Shown: positions 16,309 to 25,320, counted from the first letter of the stretch. The stretch: 64,000 nt of DNA from G965215045 sp965215045 (GCA_965215045.1 OZ244031.1:1922001-1986000), one strand, 5' to 3'. Notes: a model not told the origin generated them from the sequence alone. Numbers and translations are program-made.

Positions 16309-17822
16309 ACCCTCTTTGGTACGCCTTGGGCGGAGTGCTGCTGGGTGGTTTGATCACCGCCTCGTGGATGGGATACCGGGGGCAGCGCCGGGAGGAGATG
16401 CTGCGTGCGGAAAAAGATCAGGCACTGCGCCAGGAGCAGGAGCAGTGCCGGGAGAAGGAGGAGGAACTGGCGCGCGAGCGGGAGCGGCGCATTCACGCGC
16501 AGAAGGACCTGGAAAACGCCGAGAAGAATCTCAAGACCGTGGGAGAACTGGAGCGTGAACTGGGCAAGCAGTTTGAAAACCTGAGCAACCGGATTTACGA
16601 GGAGAAGCGCAAACGTTTTGCCGAGGAGAGCAGGAGTGCGGTGCAGCAGCTGCTGGAGCCGGTGCGCGAAGACCTGCAGGGTTTTCGCCGCAAGACCGAG
16701 GAATTGCATCGGGATGCGGGCAAGGACAGTGCCTCCTTGCGCGAGCATTTGCACCGGCTCATGGATGCGAACACGCAGATCAGTGACGAGGCCCGCAGCC
16801 TGACCCGGGCGCTCAAGGGTGACAGCGGGATGCGCGGCAACTGGGGGGAGATGGTGCTGGAGCGCCTGTTGGAGGAGTCCGGACTGGAAAAGGGCAGGGA
16901 ATACGAGGTCCAGCAAAGCATGAGTGACGCCCGGGGCAAGCGGCTGCGCCCGGACATTCTCATCTCCCTGCCGGAGGGTCGCCACGTGGTGATCGATTCC
17001 AAGGTCTCGCTGGTGGACTGGGAGCGCAGTATCGCCCTGGCCGAAGAGGCACCGCAAGAGAGCCAGGATGCGTTGACAGCACACACGGCCGCGGTGCGCC
17101 GGCACGTGCAGACGCTGGGAGAGAAACGCTACCAGGACCTGGAGCATGTGCAGGGTGCTGACCTGGTGCTGATGTTCGTGCCGATCGAGGCCGCCTACCT
17201 GGAGGCCCTGCGCCGGGACCCGGATTTGTACCAGGAGGCCTGGCGGCAGCGCATCGCCGTGGTCGGGCCGACCACGCTGCTGGCGGTTTTGCGCATCGTG
17301 GAGAACTTGTGGCGCATCGATCAGGGCAACCGCAATGCCCGGGAGATCACACGCCAGGGAGCGGCGATGTATGACAAGCTGGCAGGTTTTGTCGACACCT
17401 TGGACAAGGTGGGCAAGGCCCTGGACAGTGCGCAGCAGTCGTACGCAGAAGCGCACAAACAATTGTCCACGGGGCGCGGCAACTTATTGCGCCGGGCCGA
17501 GCAGATGCGAGGCTTGGGTCTGCAGCCTAAAAAACGCCTGCCCGAGGCGTCGGCAGAGGAAGCGGCAACGGACGGTGCCGGGATGGCGGCCGGCTCCGCA
17601 GGGAAAAAGAATGCGCGGGCGGCCGATGGTATCGAAGAGCGACAGGATGCGCGGGCGGGCGATGGTACCGAAGAGCGACAGGATGCGCGGGCGGGCGATG
17701 GCACCGAAGAGCGACAGGATGCGCGGGCGGGCGATGGCGCAGCGGCGGCTTCCGGCGAAGCGAAACGGGATAGGCGGGAGACCGGCGGGGTGACACCGGA
17801 TTTGAGAAACAGCGGGGAATAG
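16305..17822 (+). CDS. rmuC: RmuC-family DNA recombination protein
   Basis: 505 aa. An N-terminal membrane helix (about residues 4-22), a long charged coiled coil (about 25-130) and the RmuC domain with SGMRGNWGEMVLERLLEESGL, RLRPDILISLPEGRHVVIDSK, and AVVGPTTLLAVLRIVENLWR. RmuC limits certain inversions at short repeats, possibly as a nuclease-like protein near the membrane. The start is GTG at 16305, overlapping the NUDIX stop. The last 90 residues are a low-complexity tail with a 12-residue repeat (DGTEERQDARAG type) encoded by a 36-bp tandem repeat. It is followed after 2 bp by the peroxiredoxin gene. Confidence 0.93.
   Translation: MNPLWYALGGVLLGGLITASWMGYRGQRREEMLRAEKDQALRQEQEQCREKEEELARERERRIHAQKDLENAEKNLKTVGELERELGKQFENLSNRIYEEKRKRFAEESRSAVQQLLEPVREDLQGFRRKTEELHRDAGKDSASLREHLHRLMDANTQISDEARSLTRALKGDSGMRGNWGEMVLERLLEESGLEKGREYEVQQSMSDARGKRLRPDILISLPEGRHVVIDSKVSLVDWERSIALAEEAPQESQDALTAHTAAVRRHVQTLGEKRYQDLEHVQGADLVLMFVPIEAAYLEALRRDPDLYQEAWRQRIAVVGPTTLLAVLRIVENLWRIDQGNRNAREITRQGAAMYDKLAGFVDTLDKVGKALDSAQQSYAEAHKQLSTGRGNLLRRAEQMRGLGLQPKKRLPEASAEEAATDGAGMAAGSAGKKNARAADGIEERQDARAGDGTEERQDARAGDGTEERQDARAGDGAAAASGEAKRDRRETGGVTPDLRNSGE
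17611..17743 (+). repeat. In-frame 36-bp tandem repeat in the rmuC tail
   Basis: Units begin at 17611, 17647 and 17683, with a partial fourth at 17719. Each is 36 bp, so copy-number changes keep the frame. The repeated peptide is (N/D)ARA-x-DG-x-EERQ. Confidence 0.9.
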
Positions 17823-17824
17823 CG

Positions 17825-18298
17825 ATGAGCACAATCACCGTCGGCAAAGCGGCACCGGCCTTTGCACTGCCGAACCAGGATGGGGAGCCGGTGCGCCTGG
17901 GGCAGTTCAAGGGCAGGAACAACGTGCTGCTGTACTTTTATCCCCGGGCGCTGACCCCGGGCTGTACCGTGCAGGCCTGCGGGGTGCGGGATTCAGCCGG
18001 CGACTTCGCCGCCCTGGATACCGTGGTGCTGGGCGTCAGTCCCGACCCGGTGGCCAAGTTGCAGAAGTTTCGCCAGACGCATGCACTGGACTTCGAACTG
18101 CTGTCCGATGAGGACAAGACGGTGTGCAAACGGTACGGCGTCTGGGGCAAGAAAAAATTCATGGGCCGGGAGTTCATGGGGGTACGCCGGATCAGCTTCC
18201 TGATCGACAAGCGGGGGGTGGTGCGTGGCGTGATGGACAAGGTGCGCACCAAGACACACCATCAGGACGCCTTGGACTGGCTCCGGGACCATCTCTGA
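17825..18298 (+). CDS. bcp: Thioredoxin-dependent peroxiredoxin, Bcp/PrxQ type
   Basis: 157 aa. The AhpC/TSA fold is evident from the N-terminal VGKAAPAFALPNQDGEPV, the peroxidatic motif TPGCTVQAC with Cys47 and resolving Cys52 five residues apart (PrxQ layout), and GVSPDPVAKLQKF. It reduces hydrogen peroxide and alkyl hydroperoxides with thioredoxin. The ATG follows the rmuC stop by two bases, making it the last gene of the moa-rmuC unit. The repeat-bearing convergent junction with the transporter gene follows. Confidence 0.93.
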   Translation: MSTITVGKAAPAFALPNQDGEPVRLGQFKGRNNVLLYFYPRALTPGCTVQACGVRDSAGDFAALDTVVLGVSPDPVAKLQKFRQTHALDFELLSDEDKTVCKRYGVWGKKKFMGREFMGVRRISFLIDKRGVVRGVMDKVRTKTHHQDALDWLRDHL

Positions 18299-18304
18299 AA
18301 AGAT

Positions 18305-18390
18305 CCCGCCTGCCGGGCCGCGGCGCATTTCCCGCCTGCCGGGCCGCGGCGCATTTCCCGCCTACCGGGCCGCAGTGCATTTCCCGCCCC
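18305..18390. repeat. 26-bp tandem repeat between convergent genes
   Basis: Units beginning CCCGCCTGCCGGGCCGCGGC start at 18305, 18331, 18357 and (partial) 18383, exactly 26 bp apart. They contain the inverted element GCCGGGCC, which may fold. The array follows the bcp stop. Confidence 0.9.
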
Positions 18391-18448
18391 GGAGGCGGCC
18401 GGTCACTTGTGCGTCGGGAGGCCGTCTGCGGCTCGCCGCCGGACCCGA

Positions 18449-19216
18449 TCACTGCGGGCTTGCGACCGGGTCCGGCGTCGGCGGCCGGTGAGCGGCGGGT
18501 CGCCAGTAACGCGCCCAGTAGATGAATGGCGTGTCAAAGATGGCAATGAAAAGTTTGATCGCGTACTTGGCCAGTGCCAGCTGCATGGCGGTCGCCAGGT
18601 CGACGATTCCCCACCAGACCACGAAGCCGTAAATCACGGTATCCAGTGCCTGGGAAAGCATCGTGGAACCGGTGTTGCGCAACCACAGGTGTGCGCGCCC
18701 GGTGCGGTTGCGGATTGCGTGGAAGACCCAGACATCGAAGCGCTGGCTGACCAGGTAGGCCAGCAGTGAGCCGAAGACAAAACGCGGGGTAAATTCGAAC
18801 AGTGCCTGCATGGCCTCGTGAATATGGGCGGCGAATTCCCGGGTTCCCGGCTGCGAGGTCGGTGGGAACAAGAGTCCCAAGTGAATGATCAGCAGCATCC
18901 AGACGCTGACTGCAAAACCCAGCATCACTGCACGGTTGGCCTCCCGCCTGCCATAGTTCTCGCTGAGCAGGTCGGTGGCGAAATAGATGCCCGAGTACAG
19001 GATCACCCCGAGACTGGTTTGCACACCGAAAATCATCGTGAGCTTGGGCCCTTGCAGGTTGGCGATCATGATGCCGACCATGACCGCGGCGTACAGCCCG
19101 CGGCTGCCGTAGAGCCGGTACAGCAGCAGGGAAAACAACAGGTCCAGGCACAGGCAGAGGAACCAGAGGATTTCCGTCTGCTGTCCCAGGAAGCGGGTGA
19201 GAAAATCCGGGAACAA
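18449..19216 (-). CDS. Queuosine precursor transporter, YhhQ/VUT family
   Basis: 255 aa hydrophobic protein with about six membrane segments. The family hallmark is the region FGVQTSLGVILYSGIYFATDLLSENYG near residues 60-90, followed by RREANRAVMLGF. YhhQ proteins import queuosine precursors (preQ0/preQ1) for tRNA modification. It converges with bcp and is divergent from the FMN-binding protein gene at 19285 with only about 70 bp between them. The C-terminal 20 residues are proline-rich and likely cytoplasmic. Confidence 0.88.
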   Translation of the reverse strand: MFPDFLTRFLGQQTEILWFLCLCLDLLFSLLLYRLYGSRGLYAAVMVGIMIANLQGPKLTMIFGVQTSLGVILYSGIYFATDLLSENYGRREANRAVMLGFAVSVWMLLIIHLGLLFPPTSQPGTREFAAHIHEAMQALFEFTPRFVFGSLLAYLVSQRFDVWVFHAIRNRTGRAHLWLRNTGSTMLSQALDTVIYGFVVWWGIVDLATAMQLALAKYAIKLFIAIFDTPFIYWARYWRPAAHRPPTPDPVASPQ

Positions 19217-19284
19217 GGGTGGCTACGGGGACAAAAGAGCCTATGATATAGTAGCCGGACTCAAGTGATGTGCGGAGAAAAACC

Positions 19285-19746
19285 ATGCCGAGTCGCCGGG
19301 AAATGATCCGGATGAGCGACCAGGAAGTCTGGGAGTTTGTCGCCGGCCAGAAAAAATTGCAGCTCGCCACCCTGAATGAAGACGGTTCCCCGCACCTGAC
19401 AACCCTGTGGTTTGCAATCGTGGATGGCGACATCGTGCTGGAGACCTTCACCAAGTCCAGGAAAGCGCAAAACCTGTTGCGTGACCAGCGCATGACGGCA
19501 CTGCTGGAAGATGGCGATGTCTACGAGGAATTGCGCGGGGCGATGCTTTGCGGGCATGCGGAGCTGCGCCGGGAAGTCGAGGAGGTGCACCGCCTGCACG
19601 TGGAAGTCTTGCGGCGCAACACCGACCACGATGCCAAACTGATCGAAGAAGCGAGCCGGAGCATGGCACCCAAGAAGATTGCGATCATCCTGAAACCGGA
19701 AAACATCATCAGTTGGGACCACCGCAAACTTGACGTGGCCTACTAA
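19285..19746 (+). CDS. Pyridoxamine 5'-phosphate oxidase-like FMN-binding protein
   Basis: 153 aa, split-barrel flavin-binding fold: EFVAGQKKLQLATLNEDGSPH, TTLWFAIVDGDIVLETFTKS, RKAQNLLRDQRMTALLEDG and the C-terminal KKIAIILKPENIISWDHRKL. Small proteins of this kind include F420- or FMN-dependent reductases as well as heme-binding or uncharacterised members. The ATG at 19285 with GGAG eight bases upstream is preferred over a GTG at 19270. It precedes an amidohydrolase gene by 37 bp, so the two may be co-expressed. Confidence 0.82.
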   Translation: MPSRREMIRMSDQEVWEFVAGQKKLQLATLNEDGSPHLTTLWFAIVDGDIVLETFTKSRKAQNLLRDQRMTALLEDGDVYEELRGAMLCGHAELRREVEEVHRLHVEVLRRNTDHDAKLIEEASRSMAPKKIAIILKPENIISWDHRKLDVAY

Positions 19747-19783
19747 TTTTTTATCCCTGACCCAGTAACCAGGAGGCAAACTC

Positions 19784-20653
19784 ATGCCCGTTCCCAAAGA
19801 TATCAAGGTCGTCGACCTCATGCTCAGCATTCCCGGTGAGGATAACAGCAGCTGGTACGATTTCATCAAGCCATTGCTCATGGACCAGGAGAGCCGCGAC
19901 ATGTTCAAAATGCCGGCCCAGTACATGTTCAAGGACATCCCCCAGGCCGGCAAGCAGGATGATTACATTGCCTACACCGTGGCCGAGATGGACAAGTACA
20001 ACATTGAGAAGGCCATGCTGGGTTTCATGAGTCCGGAGATCAGCGGGCAGGCCATCGAGCGTTACCCGGAACGCTTTTTTCTTTCCTACGAGGCCAATCC
20101 CAACAAGGGCATGGAAGAGGTGCGCACCATCGAGCGTCTCTACCGGGAACACAACATCAAGGCGGTGACCGCCTTCCCTTCGGGTCTGCTGCCGCAGGTG
20201 CCGGTCAACGACAAGAAGTGGTACCCGGTTTACGCCAAGCTCATAGAGCTGGACCTGCCGTTCTGCCCCTGCATGGGAGTGCCCGGTCCGCGTCTGCCGC
20301 TGGCACCGCAGAAAGTGGAGTTGCTGGACGAGGTCTGCTGGTTTTTTCCGGAACTGAAGATCGTCACGCGCCACGGTTGCGAGCCGTGGACGGCGATGGC
20401 GGTCAAGCTGATGCTCAAGTACCCGAACCTGCATTACATGACCAGCGCCTTTGCACCCAAGCACTATCCCAAGGACATCATTCACTTTGCCAACACGCGC
20501 GGGACCGACAAGATTCTCTACGCGGGATATTTCCCGATGGGTTTATCCCTGGAACGTATCTTCAAGGACATGCAGGAGGTGCCGTTCAAGGATCACGTGT
20601 GGCCCAAGTTCCTGCGCGAGAACGCGATGCGGGTTTTCAAGCTCGACGACTAG
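19784..20653 (+). CDS. Amidohydrolase-family protein (ACMSD-like)
   Basis: 289 aa of the amidohydrolase-2 type, with the segments ERYPERFFLSYEANPNKGME, AVTAFPSGLLPQ, ELKIVTRHGCEPWTAMAVKL and TDKILYAGYFPMGLSLERI. In this family a metal-bound active site catalyses decarboxylation or hydrolysis of aromatic-ring-derived acids. The usual N-terminal H-x-H metal pair is not obvious here (VVDLMLSIPGED), so metal binding may be altered or absent. The ATG has an AGGAGG ribosome site. It converges on tag, 75 bp away. Substrate unknown. Confidence 0.8.
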   Translation: MPVPKDIKVVDLMLSIPGEDNSSWYDFIKPLLMDQESRDMFKMPAQYMFKDIPQAGKQDDYIAYTVAEMDKYNIEKAMLGFMSPEISGQAIERYPERFFLSYEANPNKGMEEVRTIERLYREHNIKAVTAFPSGLLPQVPVNDKKWYPVYAKLIELDLPFCPCMGVPGPRLPLAPQKVELLDEVCWFFPELKIVTRHGCEPWTAMAVKLMLKYPNLHYMTSAFAPKHYPKDIIHFANTRGTDKILYAGYFPMGLSLERIFKDMQEVPFKDHVWPKFLRENAMRVFKLDD

Positions 20654-20728
20654 GCACACCGCTCCCTCCCGGTCCGCCAGGCTTCTCACTGCAGCGGATG
20701 CCGTGCCGTACCGCGGCCCTGGCCGGTT

Positions 20729-21337
20729 TTAATTGCGCCACGCAGCCCGTTCCGCCAGCCCTGCGCATTCTGCGTGCCGGAAGCAGCGGAGTTCATGGTC
20801 ATTGACCAGGCCGGTCGCCTGCAGGTGGGAATAGAGCACAATGCTGCCGACGAAGCGGAAGCCGCGTTTTTTCATATCCTTGCTGAGTGCATCCGAAACC
20901 CGGGAACGCGCCGGGATCGCGGCGGCGGAACGGCGCCGGTTACAGATACTGCGCCCGCCGACAAAACCCCAGATATAGTGATCGAAACTGCCGAACTCGG
21001 CGGCGGTCGACAGGAACATGCGGGCGTTGTGCACCGCCGCCTCGATCTTGCGCCGGTTGCGAATTAATCCAGGGTCTTGCAGCAGGGCCTCGATGCGGTG
21101 CCGGTCAAAGCGCGCGACCCGGTGCGGATCAAAGTCGGCGAAAGCCGTGCGGTAATGTTCTCGTTTGCCGAGCACGGTCGCCCAACTGAGCCCGGCCTGG
21201 GCACTTTCCAGCACCAGGAATTCAAAATGCCGGTGGTCGCTGTGCACGGGCACTCCCCATTCCCGGTCATGGTAAAGCCTGAGGGCGTCGCTGCCATCGG
21301 CCCAGCGGCAGCGGCGCTTTTCCTGTCTTTCTTTCAT
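20729..21337 (-). CDS. tag: DNA-3-methyladenine glycosylase I
   Basis: 202 aa. The Tag zinc-snap residues are visible (CRWA near the start, LYHDREWG, then VNDHELRCFRH at the C terminus), with the catalytic glutamate in LVLESAQAGLSW (Glu44) and the helix-hairpin-helix region. It removes 3-methyladenine from DNA. The ATG at 21337 is chosen because the family core begins a few residues later; the longer open frame upstream is not conserved in character. The gene faces the amidohydrolase gene and is divergent from the LLM gene at 21403. Confidence 0.93.
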   Translation of the reverse strand: MKERQEKRRCRWADGSDALRLYHDREWGVPVHSDHRHFEFLVLESAQAGLSWATVLGKREHYRTAFADFDPHRVARFDRHRIEALLQDPGLIRNRRKIEAAVHNARMFLSTAAEFGSFDHYIWGFVGGRSICNRRRSAAAIPARSRVSDALSKDMKKRGFRFVGSIVLYSHLQATGLVNDHELRCFRHAECAGLAERAAWRN

Positions 21338-21402
21338 GGGTGGATGCTTACTGTAGAATTTTGCAATTCCATTAGAACACAGGCAATCGCGGGGGGCGCC
21401 TG

Positions 21403-22434
21403 ATGAAACTCGGCCTGGCACTGGAATGGGCGAGCAAGGAATTGCGCCTGCCGATGCAAAAGATTTTACTGGCGGAGAAACTGGGTTTCGACTCCGTGTG
21501 GACGGCGGAGACGTACGGCACGGATGCGATGATGCCACTGGCCTTCATCGCCGCCCAAACCAAGCGCATTCGCCTGGGCACCTCGGTGGCGCAGGTGGCC
21601 GGACGCCCGCCGGCCATGGCGGCGATGATGACGGCGACCCTGGATGCCCTGGCCGGGGAGGGGCGGGCGATCCTGGGCCTGGGTCTCTCGGGGCCGCAGA
21701 TCGTGGAGGGCTGGTACGGACGGCCCTGGGGCGATCCCCACCAGACACTGCGCGATTACGTGAGCATCGTGCGCAAGGTGTTGCGGCGCGAGGGCCCGGT
21801 GCAGCATGACGGCCCGATGATCCGCCTGCCCTACGACGGCGAGAATTCCTCGGGCATGGGCAAGGCACTGAAAATGATCCTGCACGGCAATCCCGACATC
21901 CCGATATGGCTGGGAACCGGCAGCCAGAGAAACGTGGAACTGACCGCCGAACTGGCCGACGGCTGGCTGCCCTTCGGTTTCTGGCCGGACAGCCTGGAGC
22001 AGTACAAACCCTGGCTTGCGACCGGCTTTGCACGCGCCGGCGGCGGCAAGTCGCTGGCCGATTTTGAGATCCAGGCCAATTGCATGGTGGACCTCAACGA
22101 GGATGTGCAGGCGGCCCTGGATGCCTTGAAGCCTTTTTATGCCTTCTATGTCGGCGGTATGGGACATCCCAAGCTGAACTTTCACAAGGAGCTCATGAAG
22201 CGCCGGGGCTACGGGGAGGCGGCCGAGCGCATCCAGGAACTGTTCCAGGCCGGGCACCGGGACGATGCGGTCCGTGCGGTGCCGGACCAGTACGTGGACG
22301 ACGGCGCACTGGTCGGTCCCGCGGCCCGCATTCGCGAACGTTTTGCCGCCTGGCGGGATTCCGGGGCCACCGGCATGACCCTGCACGGGGCGGATGAGAA
22401 GGCGATGCGTCTGTTTGCCCGCATGAATTCCTGA
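21403..22434 (+). CDS. LLM-class flavin-dependent oxidoreductase
   Basis: 343 aa luciferase-like protein: MKLGLALEWASKE, KLGFDSVWTAETYGTDAMMP, AAQTKRIRLGTSVAQVAGRPP, GRAILGLGLSGPQIVEGWYG, PIWLGTGSQRNVELTAELAD. These are the substrate- and flavin-binding landmarks of the family, close in layout to F420-dependent members. It is followed 16 bp later by an enoyl-CoA hydratase gene, suggesting a joint role in oxidising a CoA-linked or lipid substrate. Cofactor (FMN or F420) and substrate cannot be settled from sequence. Confidence 0.88.
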   Translation: MKLGLALEWASKELRLPMQKILLAEKLGFDSVWTAETYGTDAMMPLAFIAAQTKRIRLGTSVAQVAGRPPAMAAMMTATLDALAGEGRAILGLGLSGPQIVEGWYGRPWGDPHQTLRDYVSIVRKVLRREGPVQHDGPMIRLPYDGENSSGMGKALKMILHGNPDIPIWLGTGSQRNVELTAELADGWLPFGFWPDSLEQYKPWLATGFARAGGGKSLADFEIQANCMVDLNEDVQAALDALKPFYAFYVGGMGHPKLNFHKELMKRRGYGEAAERIQELFQAGHRDDAVRAVPDQYVDDGALVGPAARIRERFAAWRDSGATGMTLHGADEKAMRLFARMNS

Positions 22435-22450
22435 AAGAGGGGAGAGAAGC

Positions 22451-23299
22451 ATGACTGAAACCCGCTACCAATACCTGTTGGTCGATACGCCGGCCGAACA
22501 CGTGCGCCGCATTACGCTCAATCGTCCGGAAAAACGCAATGCCTTGAGCAACCCGCTGCGCTCGGAGTTGTTTGCCGCCCTGGAAGCACACGACCGGGAC
22601 CCGGAAGTGCGGGTGACGATCCTGCGGGGTGCGGGCCCCTGTTTTTCCTCGGGCTATGACCTGGGTTCCGACTTGAGTCAGCAGGAGTATTACACGGCCG
22701 GCGGCGATGGCAATTGGTCGCGCCATGTGACCGAGGGCTGGTTCAAAATCTGGGACCTGGCCAAACCGGTGATCGCCCAGGTGCACGGCTACGCCCTGGC
22801 GGGCGGCTCTGAACTTGCGGCGGCCTGCGACCTGGTGTACATCGCAGAAGACGCCAAGATCGCCTATCCCGTGGTGCGTATCCTGAGCCCGCCGGACTGG
22901 CAATACCACCCGTGGCTCATGCACCTGCGCCCGGCCATGGAGATGATGCTGACCGGGGACTCGATCAGCGGCACGGAGGCGGTGGCCGCGGGCTTTGCCA
23001 ACTGCGCCTGGCCCGAAGAAGAACTGGCCCGGCGTGTACTGGAGAAGGCGGAGCGGGTAGCGGGGGTGCCCTCCGATTTAAATCAACTGAACAAGCGCGC
23101 GGTGCATCGCGCCATGGAAATCATGGGAGCGCGTGCGGCCATGCGCGCGGGTTCGGAGTTGATGGCACTGGCCACGCACCGCGAGGCGATGCGCGCCCTC
23201 ATGGACAATGCACTGGAGAGTATCCGGGAAGAGACGGTAGCGGCGGTGAAAGGTGGCGGTACTGCCCAAAACACGGCGCAGCGAGCAAAAAAGAAATAG
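22451..23299 (+). CDS. Enoyl-CoA hydratase/isomerase family protein
   Basis: 282 aa crotonase-fold protein. Landmarks: ITLNRPEKRNALSNPLRSEL, the oxyanion-hole segments FSSGYDLGSD and VHGYALAGGSELAAACDLVY, and a C-terminal helical region. The position of the usual catalytic glutamates is partly replaced (the segment after the second oxyanion loop reads IAYPVVRILSPPDWQYHPW), so hydration is not certain. The last 13 residues (about TAQNTAQRAKKK) are encoded inside the first unit of an 89-bp tandem repeat, implying that the native C terminus was overwritten or extended by the repeat. It pairs with the LLM gene upstream. Confidence 0.88.
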   Translation: MTETRYQYLLVDTPAEHVRRITLNRPEKRNALSNPLRSELFAALEAHDRDPEVRVTILRGAGPCFSSGYDLGSDLSQQEYYTAGGDGNWSRHVTEGWFKIWDLAKPVIAQVHGYALAGGSELAAACDLVYIAEDAKIAYPVVRILSPPDWQYHPWLMHLRPAMEMMLTGDSISGTEAVAAGFANCAWPEEELARRVLEKAERVAGVPSDLNQLNKRAVHRAMEIMGARAAMRAGSELMALATHREAMRALMDNALESIREETVAAVKGGGTAQNTAQRAKKK

Positions 23300-23444
23300 T
23301 CTGCGCGGCCGACATCCACGGCGGCAGGAATCGTTTCGCCGCGTCTTGTGCTGCCCAAAACACGGCACAGCGAGCAAAAAAGAAATAGTCTGCGCGGCCG
23401 ATATCCACGGCGGCAGGAATCGTTTCGCCGCGTCTTGTGCTGCC
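23262..23444. repeat. 89-bp tandem repeat spanning a coding end and a convergent junction
   Basis: Two nearly perfect 89-bp units start at 23262 and 23351 (each opening CTGCCCAAAACACGGC), and the beginning of a third (CTGCC) is at 23440. The first unit encodes the last residues and stop of the enoyl-CoA hydratase; the array ends at the stop codon of the convergent LLM gene at 23445. I could see only one or two substitutions between units. Confidence 0.95.
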
Positions 23445-24575
23445 TCAACTGTTGAAGCGGGGGATCACCTCTTTGCCCAGCAGCTCGATGGTTTGCATAA
23501 CCTTGTCGTGGGGGATCTTGTACGGGTTCATGAGGCACAGCAGCAGGTCCACGCCGGCTTCTTCGTAGGCCTTGAACATGCGCACGCACTCTTCCGGGTC
23601 GCCGACCACGCAGGCGTTGGTCTCGCGCAGGAAATCCATGTTCAGCAGCTTGTGGTCGCCGCGCTCCACCAGCTGGCTCACCTCGCGAGTGTAATCATAA
23701 CTGCCCTGGTCCAGCTCTTCATCGCGTTTTTCCTCCTGCATCCACGACGCCACGGAACCGATCAACTCAGCACCCTTGCTGGGATACCACTCGAAGGATT
23801 CGGTGGCGGTTTCCACGGCCTCATCGGTACTCGGTGCACAGCAGACCATGGTGAAGGTCGCCGCCTGTTCGTTGACAAACACGCCCAGGGGTTTTTTGCA
23901 GTTCTTGATCCCTTCGCGGTAGATATCGATGCGGTGCTTGATGTCTTCGGGCGGCGTGCCGACGGCAAAGGAACACAGGCCCAGGCCCAGTTCACCGATC
24001 AGCCGGTGTCCGCTTTCACTGCTGGTCGCAGCAAAGATCGGGGGATGGGGTTTTTGCCGGACGCGCGGCAGCACCCGACGCTTGGCGCCATTGGCACCCA
24101 GCGTCCAGTTCTCCGTTTCAAAACCGTATTCATCATTGGTCCAACAACCCACCACGTGCCCCAGTGCTTCCTGCCATAACGGGCGTGTCTGGCTGGGATG
24201 GATGTCAAAACCCTCCAGCTCGGTGCGCGTCGACGAACGGCCGGTACCGAAATCCACGCGCCCGTCGCTGATCAGGTCCAGCACCGCCACCGACTCCGCG
24301 GTGCGCACGGGATGGTTGTAGGGTTTGGGCATCAGGCGCACCCCGTAACCGATACGCAGGTTCTTGGTGCGCGCGGCCACCGCACCGTAGAGCACCTCCG
24401 GGTTGGAACAGTGGGAATACTCTTCCAGGAAGTGGTGTTCCACGGTCCAGAAACCGTGGAAGCCCATCCGGTCGGCGAGCTCCGCTTCTTCCAGTACTGC
24501 CTGGTAGGCATCGAATTCGTCGTTTTCTCCCCAGGGCTTGGGCACCGGGATTTCATAAAACAGGGCAAATTTCAT
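23445..24575 (-). CDS. LLM-class flavin-dependent oxidoreductase (luciferase-like monooxygenase)
   Basis: 376 aa, closer to the true bacterial-luciferase-like monooxygenases: MKFALFYEIPVPKPWGEND, MGFHGFWTVEHHFLEEYSH, AARTKNLRIGYGVRLMPKPY, HPVRTAESVAVLDLISDGRV, then GTGRSSTRTELEGF. This length and motif set match FMN-dependent monooxygenases that oxidise aldehydes or other small molecules with reduced flavin. It is the last gene of a minus-strand group (SDR, enoyl-CoA hydratase, NTF2-like, LLM). A flavin reductase at 15257-15745 could be a donor, but this is only inference. Substrate unknown. Confidence 0.9.
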   Translation of the reverse strand: MKFALFYEIPVPKPWGENDEFDAYQAVLEEAELADRMGFHGFWTVEHHFLEEYSHCSNPEVLYGAVAARTKNLRIGYGVRLMPKPYNHPVRTAESVAVLDLISDGRVDFGTGRSSTRTELEGFDIHPSQTRPLWQEALGHVVGCWTNDEYGFETENWTLGANGAKRRVLPRVRQKPHPPIFAATSSESGHRLIGELGLGLCSFAVGTPPEDIKHRIDIYREGIKNCKKPLGVFVNEQAATFTMVCCAPSTDEAVETATESFEWYPSKGAELIGSVASWMQEEKRDEELDQGSYDYTREVSQLVERGDHKLLNMDFLRETNACVVGDPEECVRMFKAYEEAGVDLLLCLMNPYKIPHDKVMQTIELLGKEVIPRFNS

Positions 24576-24729
24576 TTTTGGGCCTTTGGCAAATCAGCTG
24601 TGAAAAGTACGTTCTTAAGTCTACTCAATTGACTGCTTCCTGTCTAAGCATGCATGACAAACCCGGCCCGGGAAGGCGGCCGATTATATAGCCGCTGCGG
24701 GCGGGCGGGAGCACTTCCGCCTGCATCCA

Positions 24730-25320
24730 TCAGGCGGGCAGGTCGGTGCCGTGTGCCCCCAGGTAGTGGGAGTCCAGTTCCGGGTTCTGCTCCAGTGCGC
24801 GGTTGATTTCATAGAGCCGTTCGTAACGGGTCTCCCGCAGCAGCCAGCGACCGTCGACTTTCAGGTAGCGGTCCCAGTAAATCGCGGTCCCGGTGGTGAA
24901 CTGCTTGTTCTGCAATAGCCACATGTTGTCGGCCAGGTACCAGAGTCCCGTGGCCTCGGTCTCACCCAGGATTTGTATCTCCGGCTGATGCCCGTTGTGA
25001 TGGCCGACCGCCTGCTTGTTAAAAGAAGTGGCGATGCTGTTGACGTACTCATCGCGTCCCTTGAGTTTCCACTCGTAGTTGCCGCCGATGAAATGCACCT
25101 CCACGTCCTCGTGCAGCAGGGTGCGCAGTTCCTCGATGTTGGCGGTATCGATACAGCGAAAGTACGCGTGCTTCAACTGCCGGATGGCTTCGATGTCCAT
25201 GAGGCGCTGGATATCCCGGCGCAGTTCTTCGATGCCGCCCGCAGAGGCCTGCAGGGGCAGTCCCGCGCTAATGCCCATGTTGCTCTTGTTGAGCACCTGT
25301 CGTTGTGCGGTTTTATTCAT
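24730..25320 (-). CDS. SnoaL/NTF2-like protein
   Basis: 196 aa with the superfamily N terminus (IQRLMDIEAIRQLKHAYFRC, ANIEELRTLLHEDVEVHFIG) and C-terminal strands (YWDRYLKVDGRWLLRETRYE). Relatives are found next to dioxygenase, dehydrogenase and hydratase genes of lipid or aromatic degradation and often act as dehydratases or isomerases, or have no known activity. The ATG at 25320 has GGGAG upstream. It lies between the enoyl-CoA hydratase gene and the LLM gene in a same-strand group, with about 150 bp on each side. Confidence 0.83.
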   Translation of the reverse strand: MNKTAQRQVLNKSNMGISAGLPLQASAGGIEELRRDIQRLMDIEAIRQLKHAYFRCIDTANIEELRTLLHEDVEVHFIGGNYEWKLKGRDEYVNSIATSFNKQAVGHHNGHQPEIQILGETEATGLWYLADNMWLLQNKQFTTGTAIYWDRYLKVDGRWLLRETRYERLYEINRALEQNPELDSHYLGAHGTDLPA

